Positions 16,181 through 24,207 of a stretch of DNA of 41,704 nt are shown here, piece after piece; within the stretch, counting starts at the first letter, position 1, and every line of letters begins with the position of its first letter. The stretch is from DAOMOD01 sp964526035. Its GTDB lineage: Bacteria; Pseudomonadota; Gammaproteobacteria; Xanthomonadales; BPKI01. The notes under the pieces were generated by a model. The model ran no database searches and was not told the origin of the DNA. It worked only from the letters and a program-made list of their open reading frames with translations. The stretch covers positions 1 to 41,704 of the forward strand of contig CAZGKE010000012.1 of the NCBI GenBank assembly GCA_964526035.1, in the 5' to 3' direction. Both the position numbers and the translations under genes were made by a program.

Positions 16181-17049
16181 CCGGGGGCGTAGCCGATACT
16201 TGCACGATGCGCTTCCGGGCACCGCCACGTGATCAGATTCATGCTGCCGCCTTCCGGCATCCGGCCTTCCTTCCTTTCGTGCGCCACCTCGACCTGCTGG
16301 AAGGCGACGAGTGGCCCGATTGCGACGACTTGAATGCGCGACTTGGCGGCGCGACGCACGCGATCACCGGCAGGCCGCTGCGCTTTGTCACGCAGTCGCC
16401 GGAGCTGGTCGGCGACTCCCTGCATTACGAAACACGCATCCACGACCACGGCCTGATCGCCACGCGGGCAGGCAACTGGCACGACTTGTTCAATGCACTG
16501 GTGTGGATCGAGCACGGCGCGATCAAGTCCGTCATCAACGCGCGTCAGGCGGACGATGTGGCGCGGGTTGGTCGCTTGCAGCGCACGCGTGCGCAGGACG
16601 CGCTGACCCAATTCGACGAAGCCGGCGCCCTGGTGTTGCTGCGCGATCCGTCGTTGCTCGACCTGTGGGATGCGCATCACTGGCATGAACTGTTCTGGCA
16701 GCGGCGTGCATCCGTGGAATGCGCCATCGAGGTGACCGTGATCGGCCACGCGCTGCTGGAGCACGCACTGGTTCCAGGCCAGCACCTCGTCGGCAAATGT
16801 CTTGCCGTCACCGGTGAAAACCTTTCCATGGCGCAGGCGGTCGACGCAGTGGCCGATGGCATCGGCGCCGGCGCACTGCTGCGCGATCCGCAGGAACTGC
16901 GGCCCTTGCCGCTCTCGGGCCTTCCCGGCTGGCATCCCGACAACGCGAATGAAGCCTTCCACCGCGAAGCAGACAGCTACCGTCCGCTGCGCCCGGACCG
17001 ACGCTATCCCGAGCCGCTGAACATGGCGCCTGCTACCCGTACGAAATGA
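16177..17049 (+). CDS. DUF3025 family protein
   Basis: A 290-aa soluble protein. The core ATRAGNWHDLFNALVWIEHG is the recognisable signature of DUF3025 proteins, found widely in Beta- and Gammaproteobacteria, with further conserved blocks around LTQFDEAGALVLL and HPDNANEAFH. No catalytic function is established for the family, although several conserved His and Asp residues could bind metal. The GTG at 16177 overlaps the regulator stop by four bases, implying coupling; an ATG at 16207 would give 280 residues and cannot be excluded. There is no signal peptide or membrane segment, so it should be cytoplasmic. Confidence 0.75.
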   Translation: MTGGVADTCTMRFRAPPRDQIHAAAFRHPAFLPFVRHLDLLEGDEWPDCDDLNARLGGATHAITGRPLRFVTQSPELVGDSLHYETRIHDHGLIATRAGNWHDLFNALVWIEHGAIKSVINARQADDVARVGRLQRTRAQDALTQFDEAGALVLLRDPSLLDLWDAHHWHELFWQRRASVECAIEVTVIGHALLEHALVPGQHLVGKCLAVTGENLSMAQAVDAVADGIGAGALLRDPQELRPLPLSGLPGWHPDNANEAFHREADSYRPLRPDRRYPEPLNMAPATRTK

Positions 17050-17147
17050 TCAATGACCTGTGATTGCCCGGAATGGCCGGCGCGGTGCGTCTGCGCACGA
17101 ACTCGCATCGACGCACGAGAGGCGTTCATTTGTGTCCTCGTTCGCGG

Positions 17148-17561
17148 TCATGAATCTGGTCCAGGCCGCGCCCTGGCGATCCAGTCGACGCCCGCCGCCA
17201 CCGCCAGCGCCGCTGCGCCTGCAAGCAGGAGCGGCCAGGGCAGACCGGGGCTTGATCCGGCCACCGTGAACGCGAGCTTCGCCAGCGTCGGTGCAAGTCC
17301 AACGGCAGCCGCCCCCAGCAAGACGGCGAACAGGCGCAGCGTCCAGATCTCGACGGCCGCCTGCTCCGGATGATCGCGCGTCAATGATTCCATACGGCTT
17401 GCGAAACTGTGTGGCGGCAACGGCAACTGGGCATCACGGATGGCACGGTAGACCATGCGGTAGGCCGCCACGTCGGCAACGGGCAGTCCGTCAGGCAGGT
17501 CTGCGCATTCGGCGGCCGACTGCATCCGCTCTTCAACATCGTTGTTGCGATTCGGGATCAC
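17148..17561 (-). CDS. Putative anti-sigma factor / membrane partner of the ECF sigma factor
   Basis: About 137 aa with a cytoplasmic N-terminal half rich in Asp, Glu and Arg, and two hydrophobic segments (about 77-100 and 106-124) ending in a short basic tail. The gene begins right at the end of the ECF sigma gene, the normal place for its anti-sigma factor. The usual zinc-binding HxxxCxxC of ZAS-type anti-sigma factors is absent, so it belongs to a different class or has another role. The start is uncertain: GTG 17561 lies 17 nt past the sigma stop, while ATG 17525 has GAAGAG in front. Assignment rests mainly on gene order and topology. Confidence 0.55.
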   Translation of the reverse strand: MIPNRNNDVEERMQSAAECADLPDGLPVADVAAYRMVYRAIRDAQLPLPPHSFASRMESLTRDHPEQAAVEIWTLRLFAVLLGAAAVGLAPTLAKLAFTVAGSSPGLPWPLLLAGAAALAVAAGVDWIARARPGPDS

Positions 17562-17577
17562 GGCAGGGTCTCGATAG

Positions 17578-18129
17578 TCATGGCAGCAGTTGGCGCAGCT
17601 TGCGGCGGGCGCGGAAAAGATGGCTCTTGACCGTGCCTTCGGCAAGATCAGTGATGGTCGAAATCTCCGAAATCGCAAGCTCGTCGAGGTGGTACATCGT
17701 CACCAGCGTTCGCTGCAGCGGCGGCAGACGTTCTATGGCGGCGGCAAGACGCTCGACCTGTTCGGCGTCCTCGAAAGTCTGCTGCAGGTCGTAGTCGTCC
17801 GCCAGCTGCGCAACGGCATCAGCGTCGTCCCCTCCCCGCTCGTCGCCGGGATCGGCCATCGGCAGCTGCCTGCGGCGCAGATGGCGGCTGGCCACGGAAA
17901 AGGCGATGCGGCCCACCCACGTACTGAGCGTGCTTTCGAAGCGAAACCGGTGCAGCTGCTGGAACACCTTCAGATAGACCTCCTGACACAACTCACGGGT
18001 CACTTCGGGCTGCTGGACCATGCGATGCACGAGGTGCCAGACAAGCTTCTCGTTGAGACGTACCAGCTGTTCGAACGCGCCGGGCGTGCGCGCCAGCACC
18101 GCCGCCACGATCCTTCGATCCTCACTCAT
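17578..18129 (-). CDS. ECF-type RNA polymerase sigma factor
   Basis: A 183-aa sigma-70 family protein of the extracytoplasmic-function group. Region 2 covers about residues 12-85 (ELCQEVYLKVFQQLHRF and the -10 binding STLSTWVGRIAFSVASRHLR). Region 4 covers about 125-180, with LPPLQRTLVTMYHLDELAIS and TVKSHLFRARRKLRQLL forming the -35 binding HTH. Region 3 is missing, as expected. The start at 18129 (MSEDRRIV) matches family length; an in-frame ATG at 18171 would add a Cys-rich leader and is less likely. It heads a probable sigma/anti-sigma pair and is divergent from the small membrane protein gene at 18255, a possible target. Stimulus unknown. Confidence 0.88.
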   Translation of the reverse strand: MSEDRRIVAAVLARTPGAFEQLVRLNEKLVWHLVHRMVQQPEVTRELCQEVYLKVFQQLHRFRFESTLSTWVGRIAFSVASRHLRRRQLPMADPGDERGGDDADAVAQLADDYDLQQTFEDAEQVERLAAAIERLPPLQRTLVTMYHLDELAISEISTITDLAEGTVKSHLFRARRKLRQLLP

Positions 18130-18254
18130 GCAGGGACAGAGACCATCATCACCGCATCGGTTGCACTGCATTCAAGAGCAATTCACTGCAACCGGACGCG
18201 CCCTGGGGTACTCCATCCCCACAACCAGCCATTCCGCCTCCGCAGGAGCGCACC

Positions 18255-18599
18255 GTGTTCGACATACTCGCCATTCTGCTCCCGTTCTTTCTTGCGATCT
18301 GCATCGTCGTCGTCATTCGCATTGTGGTCGAGGCCCGTCTGCGAAGGCGTCTTGCAGAAACGCACGCGAATGAGGACCTCGTGCATTCGCTGGTACGCGC
18401 CGATGAAACGTTGCGACGCGATTCAGCGCTGAAGTGGGGACTTGTTCTTGTGTTGATGGGCGTGTCCCTCGGAGCGATCGATGTACTCGGACTGGACGTC
18501 GAGAATCCCGCGGCGTTCGGATTGCTCATCGGCTCCGCCGGAATCGGCATGCTCGCCTATCACGGCCTGCGGCGCGGACTGCCGGACAAGAAAACCTAG
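18255..18599 (+). CDS. Small membrane protein (possibly DUF6249-like)
   Basis: A 114-aa protein starting with GTG behind CAGGAG. It has one N-terminal membrane segment (LAILLPFFLAICIVVVIRIV), a charged helix (residues 26-58), then two short hydrophobic segments (60-80, 88-104) and a basic tail. The arrangement recalls small membrane proteins that sit beside ECF sigma genes in Xanthomonadales; the DUF6249 label is from memory and unchecked. Being divergent from the sigma gene, it may respond to it or help sense the same envelope signal. Confidence 0.6.
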   Translation: MFDILAILLPFFLAICIVVVIRIVVEARLRRRLAETHANEDLVHSLVRADETLRRDSALKWGLVLVLMGVSLGAIDVLGLDVENPAAFGLLIGSAGIGMLAYHGLRRGLPDKKT

Positions 18600-18790
18600 C
18601 AGGATCGGCGCGCGCCGGAGGGGAATCCCCGGCCCGTCGTCAACCGTCCGACCCTTCCGGGAGGGGACCCGTCCCCGCCTCATTCCAGTTGTTCCCAAGC
18701 AGGCCGAGCTGCGCATGCCGGCTGTCACGGGAACGGCTTGCCCGAATTCCACACCGGCCAAATGTGGCCTTGCTGAAGAGGAAACGATCC

Positions 18791-20500
18791 ATGAAGTTCT
18801 CAAACGCTCTAGCGGCGACCCTGTTGCTTGCCGCCATCACGGTCCCGGCGACCAGCCCGGCCGCAGACGACAGTTCCGTGCCCGAAGCGCTGCGTCTGCA
18901 GCTTCCCACTCTGATGGAGCGCTACCGGGTACCCACCGTCGCGGTCGCCGGCATCCGCGATGGGCGCCTGGCGTGGACCTGGGTGGTGGGTGAACGGGCG
19001 TCCGGCGTCGCTGCGGATCCGGAGACCGTGTTCAATGTCGCGTCGCTGACCAAGCCGCTGTTCGCGCTTCTCACCCTGCGGCTGGTTGCCGAAGGCGCGC
19101 TCGACCTTGATGAGAGCGTGGCGAAATACTGGGTCGACCCGGATGTCGCACACGACCCCAGACACCTTCAGCTGACACCACGCCTGCTGCTCAGTCACCA
19201 GGGTGGCTTCGGCAACTGGCGCGGCGACGGCAAGCTGGCCTTCGCCTTCGATCCCGGGTCGCGCCATGAGTATTCCGGCGAAGGCTTCGAATATCTGCGT
19301 CGCAGTATCGAACGCAAGACCGGGCGGACGCTTCCCGAGTTGATGCGAGTTCATGTGCTTGAGGAGGCCGGATTCGAAGCCTCGTTCGGCTGGAGCGACG
19401 ACCTCGTCGATCGCATCGCGATGGGCTTCAACGAGAGCGGCGCACCGGTCGACATGCATCTCGCCCAGCGCTCACCCAATGCCGCGGCCAACACGATGAC
19501 CAGCGTGGTCGACTACGGAAGATTCATTGCCTGGGTGGTAAGTGGCGCTGGACTTCCCAAGGCACAGTTCGACGCGATGCTGCGTCCCCAGGCGGCGCAT
19601 GACGACCCGGCCGAGCGTTTCGGCTTGGGCTGGAAACTCGCCGTGGGCGATGCCGGCACCACGCTGTGGCATGACGGTCGCGAAAACGGCGTGCGCACGC
19701 TGGCCATCGCCAGGCCGCATGCGCGCGACGGACTGGTGGTGTTGATCAACAGCTCCAACGGGGAGCTGCTCACTCGCGCCATCGTCAGCGCCTCGCTGCC
19801 TCAGGGCGACGCCTGGCTGAGTCAGGTCGATGCCGATGTCTGGCACTATCTGAACACCGCCCCTGGCGGACAGCTTGCAATGATCATGCAGACGATCTCG
19901 CGTTCGCCGTCCTACATGTCAACTCTGATACATGCCGCGAATTCTTCGCTGATGCAGTCCGAAACCTTCGACGCCGCGCTGCGCAGCCAAGCGGAACAGG
20001 CGATCGAACCTTGGGTGACGGCCATGCTTGCCGGCCGCGTGCCGCGCCAACGGATCGAAGCGCTGGTCATGACGCTGATCGACCCGGCAAGCCCTGAAGC
20101 TGGTCCGCAATTGCTGCAGTCCTTCGACCGCGTCCAGGCAGCGGCATGGTTGGAGTCGCTGCGCACTGACGACTTGCCGTCCGCCAGCGGACCCGACGTG
20201 GCGGACACGAACGACCGGCCGACAGTCGACGTGCCCGGAAGCGTGCTCGCCCAGTACGCCGGCGCCTACCTTGTGCCGTCTTCAAATCTGCAGATAACCA
20301 TCGTCGTCGCCGGCAGCAACCTCATCGCCAGCGCACCCGGCGTACCCACCACGATCTTCTATCCGGCTTCGGAGCGGAGATTCTTCATGAAGGAGAGCGG
20401 CACCGACTTCGAATTCGAACGCGGGTCCGACGGATCCGTCAGCGGAATGAGGATCGTCTGGGACGGCAGCCGCTCCGAGTTCGCCCGCCGCGTGCAGTGA
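18791..20500 (+). CDS. Exported serine hydrolase of the class C beta-lactamase fold
   Basis: A 569-aa protein; the start is set at 18791, with AGAGGAAAC upstream and an immediate Sec signal (MKFSNALAATLLLAAITVPA). The penicillin-binding-protein fold is marked by the nucleophile motif SLTK (VFNVASLTKPL, near residue 82), YSGEGF as the Tyr motif and HDG in place of KTG. HDG and a Tyr motif lacking Asn are typical of esterase/peptidase-like members (EstB, Pab87-like) rather than true beta-lactamases. About 180 further residues follow, with a lipocalin-like C-terminal end. It probably acts in the periplasm on an ester or peptide substrate; antibiotic resistance should not be assumed. Confidence 0.8.
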   Translation: MKFSNALAATLLLAAITVPATSPAADDSSVPEALRLQLPTLMERYRVPTVAVAGIRDGRLAWTWVVGERASGVAADPETVFNVASLTKPLFALLTLRLVAEGALDLDESVAKYWVDPDVAHDPRHLQLTPRLLLSHQGGFGNWRGDGKLAFAFDPGSRHEYSGEGFEYLRRSIERKTGRTLPELMRVHVLEEAGFEASFGWSDDLVDRIAMGFNESGAPVDMHLAQRSPNAAANTMTSVVDYGRFIAWVVSGAGLPKAQFDAMLRPQAAHDDPAERFGLGWKLAVGDAGTTLWHDGRENGVRTLAIARPHARDGLVVLINSSNGELLTRAIVSASLPQGDAWLSQVDADVWHYLNTAPGGQLAMIMQTISRSPSYMSTLIHAANSSLMQSETFDAALRSQAEQAIEPWVTAMLAGRVPRQRIEALVMTLIDPASPEAGPQLLQSFDRVQAAAWLESLRTDDLPSASGPDVADTNDRPTVDVPGSVLAQYAGAYLVPSSNLQITIVVAGSNLIASAPGVPTTIFYPASERRFFMKESGTDFEFERGSDGSVSGMRIVWDGSRSEFARRVQ

Positions 20501-20610
20501 CCCGCATCGCGCACTCCAGAGCCCGATACTCAGGTACGGGCTCGAACTGAGCGCGGCTACAACCGGGTTCATGTCTGTCGCCAGTTCCACCCAAAGAATC
20601 GAACCCGGGA

Positions 20611-20674
20611 AGGAGCGGCAAAAGCCGCGATGGACGGTCACCACGAACCCCTGATCGCGGCTCTCGCCGCTCCT
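20611..20674. repeat. REP-like inverted repeat
   Basis: A two-part stem: 20611-20619 with 20666-20674 (AGGAGCGGC / GCCGCTCCT) and 20623-20630 with 20655-20662 (AGCCGCGA / TCGCGGCT), separated by 3x3 nt, with a 24-nt loop. The GGAGCGGC-AAA-GCCGC core recurs in the repeats at 41247 and 41328. It lies between convergent genes and may also act as a terminator. Confidence 0.6.
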
Positions 20675-20689
20675 GCATCGAGAATCGTT

Positions 20690-21412
20690 TCACTCGATCC
20701 GCACCTCATCGTTCAGCGCGATGCGACCCGGTTCGACGGTTGACCCGTAAACGCCCAGGCAGCCGTCACGTTCCCGCAAAACGGTACGCAGGATCGCGGT
20801 GTTGCGCTGCGTCGTTGCCGGGTCGATGGTGATGACAACGCAGCGACCGTCCCGCTTGTCGATTCGCAAGCGCAGATCGCCGATGCGAAGCACGTGGCCG
20901 ACCCAATCGTCCTCGGGGAATGCGCCGCCCCCGTCTGCGTCAACAAGAATGTTGGGGCGGAAGCGGCCGACCGCGAGTTCTGCGCCGACACGTCTGCCGA
21001 GTTCGGCGATCGTCTGGACAGAAATGGCAGACAGCGGGAAGGTATCGAATATGCCGCGACTCTGTCGGATCACGCGAGCGCCTGCCGGCCAGAGCTCGGC
21101 CGCAAGCATGGGGTCCGTCACGTCGAGGCATCTTCCTGCCGGCGTGTGGACCATGGTGCGCGATTTGTCGGGCCGCGAAGGTTCGGCGAACGAAGGCCGG
21201 AAGTGATTCATGTCTGCACGCTCCCGGAGTGTGAGCCACGGAAAGCCACTCTGCTCCAGGCCATCGCGGACGAAGGCCCAGCGTCGATCTCCGGTCAACC
21301 CGTGCCAGGAAACCTCGACGTCGGTCAGCGACTCGGCCGCCATCGACTTCACCGGATAGCGCCACAGTCCAACGACCCGGCCGACACACGCGCCTGCACT
21401 TGAATCATGCAT
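20690..21412 (-). CDS. MOSC domain protein (YcbX/YiiM-type molybdenum-related)
   Basis: About 240 aa. The N-terminal beta-barrel of MOSC proteins is seen in GRVVGLWRYPVKSMAAES and the GLTGDRRWAFV strand. The C-terminal MOSC domain runs from about 110, with FRPNILVD and the conserved Cys in DGRCVVITIDP that would bind a molybdenum-cofactor-linked sulfur. MOSC proteins such as YcbX reduce N-hydroxylated base analogues or deliver sulfur to metal clusters; no iron-sulfur domain is fused here. ATG 21412 is favoured; a GTG at 21421 is in frame and possible. It is monocistronic, convergent with the serine hydrolase gene across a REP-like element. Confidence 0.82.
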   Translation of the reverse strand: MHDSSAGACVGRVVGLWRYPVKSMAAESLTDVEVSWHGLTGDRRWAFVRDGLEQSGFPWLTLRERADMNHFRPSFAEPSRPDKSRTMVHTPAGRCLDVTDPMLAAELWPAGARVIRQSRGIFDTFPLSAISVQTIAELGRRVGAELAVGRFRPNILVDADGGGAFPEDDWVGHVLRIGDLRLRIDKRDGRCVVITIDPATTQRNTAILRTVLRERDGCLGVYGSTVEPGRIALNDEVRIE

Positions 21413-21868
21413 TCCGACCACCTCTTGTCAAAGAGGCGCCCTTGCTCGGGATACCTGTGTCGAGCGTGACGGATGAGAATCCGCTGCAGCGCCTCTCGAA
21501 ACAGGGTGACCGAAGCCGCTGGCAAGGTCACGGTGACAAGGCCGCAGCAGATCAGAAACGACATCAAGACGTCAAGCCATGGGCTCTGATGCCTGTAGCA
21601 GCCACCAGTCTCCGTGACATCAGACGGACTTGACCCGCGGAAGTCGGCCACAGCTCCAGGTGTACCCGATTTGATGCCGCAGGACAGGCCGTTCACACGG
21701 TTCCAGCTTTGAAAACGAGCGTACGCATCCCGCTCTCTTCGCCGGTCAAACGGACTACGAGAGAGAGGCGTACGTCTCCGTTCTCGATCTCTGCCGCTTT
21801 CGAACAAGGATGCCCCCGTCGCGCGCGGGCGTCCGCGTCGCGACGGAGATGCGGAACCGGCCCTTGCC
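21413..21868. other. Noncoding stretch upstream of the MOSC gene
   Basis: About 456 bp without a supportable gene. It includes an interrupted inverted repeat (CGTACGC at 21720-21726 with GCGTACG at 21768-21774, inner CTCTC/GAGAG), just downstream of the OmpW stop, which could terminate that gene. The rest shows nothing I can identify. Confidence 0.4.
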
Positions 21869-22489
21869 TCAGAACCGAAAGCCGACGTAGGCGCCGTAAG
21901 CCAGCGGGTCGATGTTGACTGTGCCGACGTCAGCGCCATCCACGCGCGTCTTGGCATCGATGTCGATCCAACGCGCGTCGACACCGACGAACCAGGTGTC
22001 GCCGAGGCGAAAGTCGACGCCGACGTGGGCCGCGAGACCCCAGCTGTTCGAAAGGTCGAGGCGCGTTCCGGACAGCGGCCCGCGAGTGGTCTCGCTCGAG
22101 AAGCGCGTGTAGTTCAATCCGGCGCCGACAAAGGGCATGACGCTGCCCTGCGTGTTGAAGTGATATTGCAGCGACAGGGTCGGCGGCAGGTGCTTCACCG
22201 ACCCTGCATCGGCGCCGTTGAGACGGATGTCGTGTTCAAACGGGACGGCAGCGATGATCTCGACGCCGAGATTGGACGTGAACATGTACTCGGCCATGAT
22301 GGTCGGGCGGGTATCACTGCCCACCCGCGCCGCCAACGCGCCGCCGGCAAGACGGCCGTTGTCCGACTTCGGATCGATGGTGTGGGCGCCGATCCTGATC
22401 AGCCAATCGCCCGCCTCGATGGCCTGGGCGGGCATGGGTGCGACGGCGACGATGATCGCGGCTGCGAGCAAGCTGTGCTTCAGTTTCAT
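21869..22489 (-). CDS. ompW: OmpW family outer membrane protein
   Basis: A 206-aa beta-barrel porin. The start at 22489 (MKLKHSLL) has GAGGA eight nt upstream and a clean Sec signal ending in AQA. The mature protein begins EAGDWLIRIGAHTIDPKSDN, close to the canonical OmpW opening in which a GxxxVRxG strand is followed by a PxSDN-type loop. It has alternating hydrophobic strands with HLPPTLSLQYHF (the LPPT strand of the family) and ends in GAYVGFRF with the C-terminal Phe used for BAM insertion. OmpW forms an eight-stranded barrel that lets small hydrophobic molecules across the outer membrane and is often stress- or iron-responsive. No operon partner is seen. Confidence 0.9.
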   Translation of the reverse strand: MKLKHSLLAAAIIVAVAPMPAQAIEAGDWLIRIGAHTIDPKSDNGRLAGGALAARVGSDTRPTIMAEYMFTSNLGVEIIAAVPFEHDIRLNGADAGSVKHLPPTLSLQYHFNTQGSVMPFVGAGLNYTRFSSETTRGPLSGTRLDLSNSWGLAAHVGVDFRLGDTWFVGVDARWIDIDAKTRVDGADVGTVNIDPLAYGAYVGFRF

Positions 22490-22660
22490 GGGATATTCCT
22501 CATGGGAAAGGGTTGAAAACTGAAGCCAGTCTAGGAAGTCGCCGCGCGCGACTTCTTGATTTCGGTCAAGGACGTCCGGGCGTCGTGTGGCGAGGCCCGC
22601 ATGTGCAACGGAGCGGGCGGAATTCTTGGCGGAATCGAGGATACGCATGGTGCAATCTGA

Positions 22661-22864
22661 CTGGGGATTCCGCTTCTGGCGGGACGCAGTTTCGATACCC
22701 GGGACAACGCGCAGGCACAACCGGTCGTGTTGGTGAGCAGCAGCCTGGCGGGGACGTACTGGCCCGGAGACAACGCCATCGGCAAGCAACTTCGCGGCGG
22801 CGGCAACAATCCGCGAATCCCGTGGGCAACCGTCGTCGGTGTGGTGGCCGACGTACGACAGTTT
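22661..22864 (+). pseudogene. Remnant of a MacB/FtsX-type ABC transporter permease (ADOP-like)
   Basis: Translation in this frame gives LGIPLLAGRSFDTRDN, then PVVLVSSSLAGTYWPGDNAI, then GKQLR...WATVVGVVADVRQF. That is the continuous core of the MacB periplasmic domain of duplicated FtsX-like permeases (GIPLLAGR...D...PV.....A..YWPG..AIGK.L......VVGVVADVR). A TGA precedes it in frame (22658-22660) and the family pattern stops after about 68 residues, so only a fragment of a protein normally 400-850 residues long remains. There are no flanking ATPase or membrane segments. It marks an old deletion or decay event between the OmpW and Lrp genes. Confidence 0.8.
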
Positions 22865-23091
22865 TGCGACGGCGCCACGGGCGCTTCCGTTCGCTGGGAC
22901 ACAGACAGCCACCACTCACTTCGCGTCGAACGAGGCGAGTAGCCGCAACGTGGGCTTTCGTCCGCGCCAGTCGCAAGGCTGTCTCTGTGAGCGTGTTCCT
23001 TTGCAGCTCATCATGCACTCAGGAGTGCATACCTGCTGGTCTGATCGCACGCAGGTCTTCCTGCCCGCGGACGCTGCCTGCCAGTTCAGAA

Positions 23092-23502
23092 TCAGTAGCT
23101 TGCCAGCACCAGCGACGTCGTCACCTCCGTTACGCCGGGCAATGCGGCGATCCGATCGCGCACGGCATTGAGCGTTGCGGCATCCGCGACTGCGACCTCC
23201 ACCAGCAGGTCGATCTCGCCAGACAATGCGTCACATCGCCGCACCTCCGGCATTCCTGACAGCGAGCGCACTACAGCCATATCGGGCGTGCTCGCCAGCC
23301 GCAGCAGGCAGACGGCGGAAATCGGCAGCGGCGCGGTCGACGTCTCGATGGTGTAGCGACGGATGATGCCCTGCGCCTGCATGCGCACGATGCGGTCACG
23401 TACGCTGCTACGCGACAGCGACACTTGCGCCGCCAGCGTCTTCAGCGGACGGCTGGCGTCCTCGCGCAACAGCTGGAGCAAACGTTGGTCGATGGCGTCC
23501 AT
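23092..23502 (-). CDS. Lrp/AsnC family transcriptional regulator
   Basis: A 136-aa regulator of ordinary family length. The N-terminal winged HTH is MDAIDQRLLQLLREDASRPL through LAAQVSLSRSSVRDRIVRMQ, followed by the linker strand GIIRRYTIE. The RAM (ligand-binding, oligomerising) domain has the GEIDLLVEVAVADAATLNAV pattern and ends with GVTEVTTSLVL. Members sense amino acids and control their metabolism. It is divergent from the RidA gene across about 100 bp, so it probably regulates both; RidA proteins clear reactive enamines from amino-acid metabolism, which fits. Confidence 0.88.
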   Translation of the reverse strand: MDAIDQRLLQLLREDASRPLKTLAAQVSLSRSSVRDRIVRMQAQGIIRRYTIETSTAPLPISAVCLLRLASTPDMAVVRSLSGMPEVRRCDALSGEIDLLVEVAVADAATLNAVRDRIAALPGVTEVTTSLVLASY

Positions 23503-23601
23503 GGGGCTCCGTTCAATTGGCGGCCGCCACCGGAAAAATGTCGGAGCGTGGCTTCCGCGAAAGTCTGCATCATAGTTCAGTCACCTGACCCGACCACGAC
23601 C

Positions 23602-24054
23602 ATGCGCAGACGCGACTTCTTTCCTTGTATCGCAGCACCCGCGGCAATGGCCGCCGGGCTCCCACTTCTCTCCGGCAGCACCCTCATGTCCATCGAATCC
23701 ATCTCCCCTACCGGCCTTGCCTATTCTCAGGCCACCCTGGTCTCCGGGGCCCGTCGCTGGCTCTTCATCAGCGGCCAGGTACCCGCGGACACCGACGGGA
23801 AAATCCCCGACGACTACCCGGCGCAATACCGCCTTGCCTGGCGCAACGTAGAAACGCAGCTGCACGCCGCGGACATGACGTTCGACAACCTCGTGAAGGT
23901 CACCATCTTCCTCTCCGACCGCGCGCTGATCGCCCAGAGCGGAGGCTTGCGGCAGTCCATCCTCGGCGACCGGTCGCCGGCGCTGACCATCGTCATCGCC
24001 GGAATCTACGACAGCCGCTGGCTGCTGGAGATCGAAGCCGTTGCCGCAGCATAG
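23602..24054 (+). CDS. RidA family protein with a Tat-like leader
   Basis: From ATG 23602 the product is 150 aa: MRRRDFFPCIAAPAAMAAGL is a twin-arginine-like leader, then from about residue 29 (MSIESISPTGL) a complete RidA/YjgF domain. RidA features are SGARRWLFISGQVPAD, the NVETQLHAADMTFDNLVKVT block and the closing LLEIEAVAAA. Canonical RidA hydrolyses reactive enamine/imine intermediates in the cytosol and uses an Arg in the IVxRA segment; here the position reads RSPALTIVIAG without that Arg, so enamine deaminase activity is doubtful. If ATG 23686 is the real start the leader disappears. Neither start has a good ribosome site. Divergent from the Lrp regulator. Confidence 0.75.
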   Translation: MRRRDFFPCIAAPAAMAAGLPLLSGSTLMSIESISPTGLAYSQATLVSGARRWLFISGQVPADTDGKIPDDYPAQYRLAWRNVETQLHAADMTFDNLVKVTIFLSDRALIAQSGGLRQSILGDRSPALTIVIAGIYDSRWLLEIEAVAAA

Positions 24055-24207
24055 TTTCGGTCCGAGCCTTCCGAAACGTTCTTGGCGCAGGGTTCACGTC
24101 AAAGGTCTGCCCTCATCCCATCCTTGACAGGAGTCACGGGCTCGTGGCCCATTGCCGGCCGCCATTGCGTTTCGGCTTCAGGCAATCTCCGACAGAGGCA
24201 CACCACA

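Noticed and set aside
18791..20500. Possible true beta-lactamase / resistance gene
   Set aside because: The third motif is HDG rather than KTG and the Tyr motif lacks Asn; these fit esterase or peptidase relatives, so resistance is not supported.
21349..21984. Minus-strand frame across the gap between MOSC and OmpW genes
   Set aside because: It overlaps both real genes, is Arg/Ser-rich and has one hydrophobic stretch only; no start with a ribosome site.
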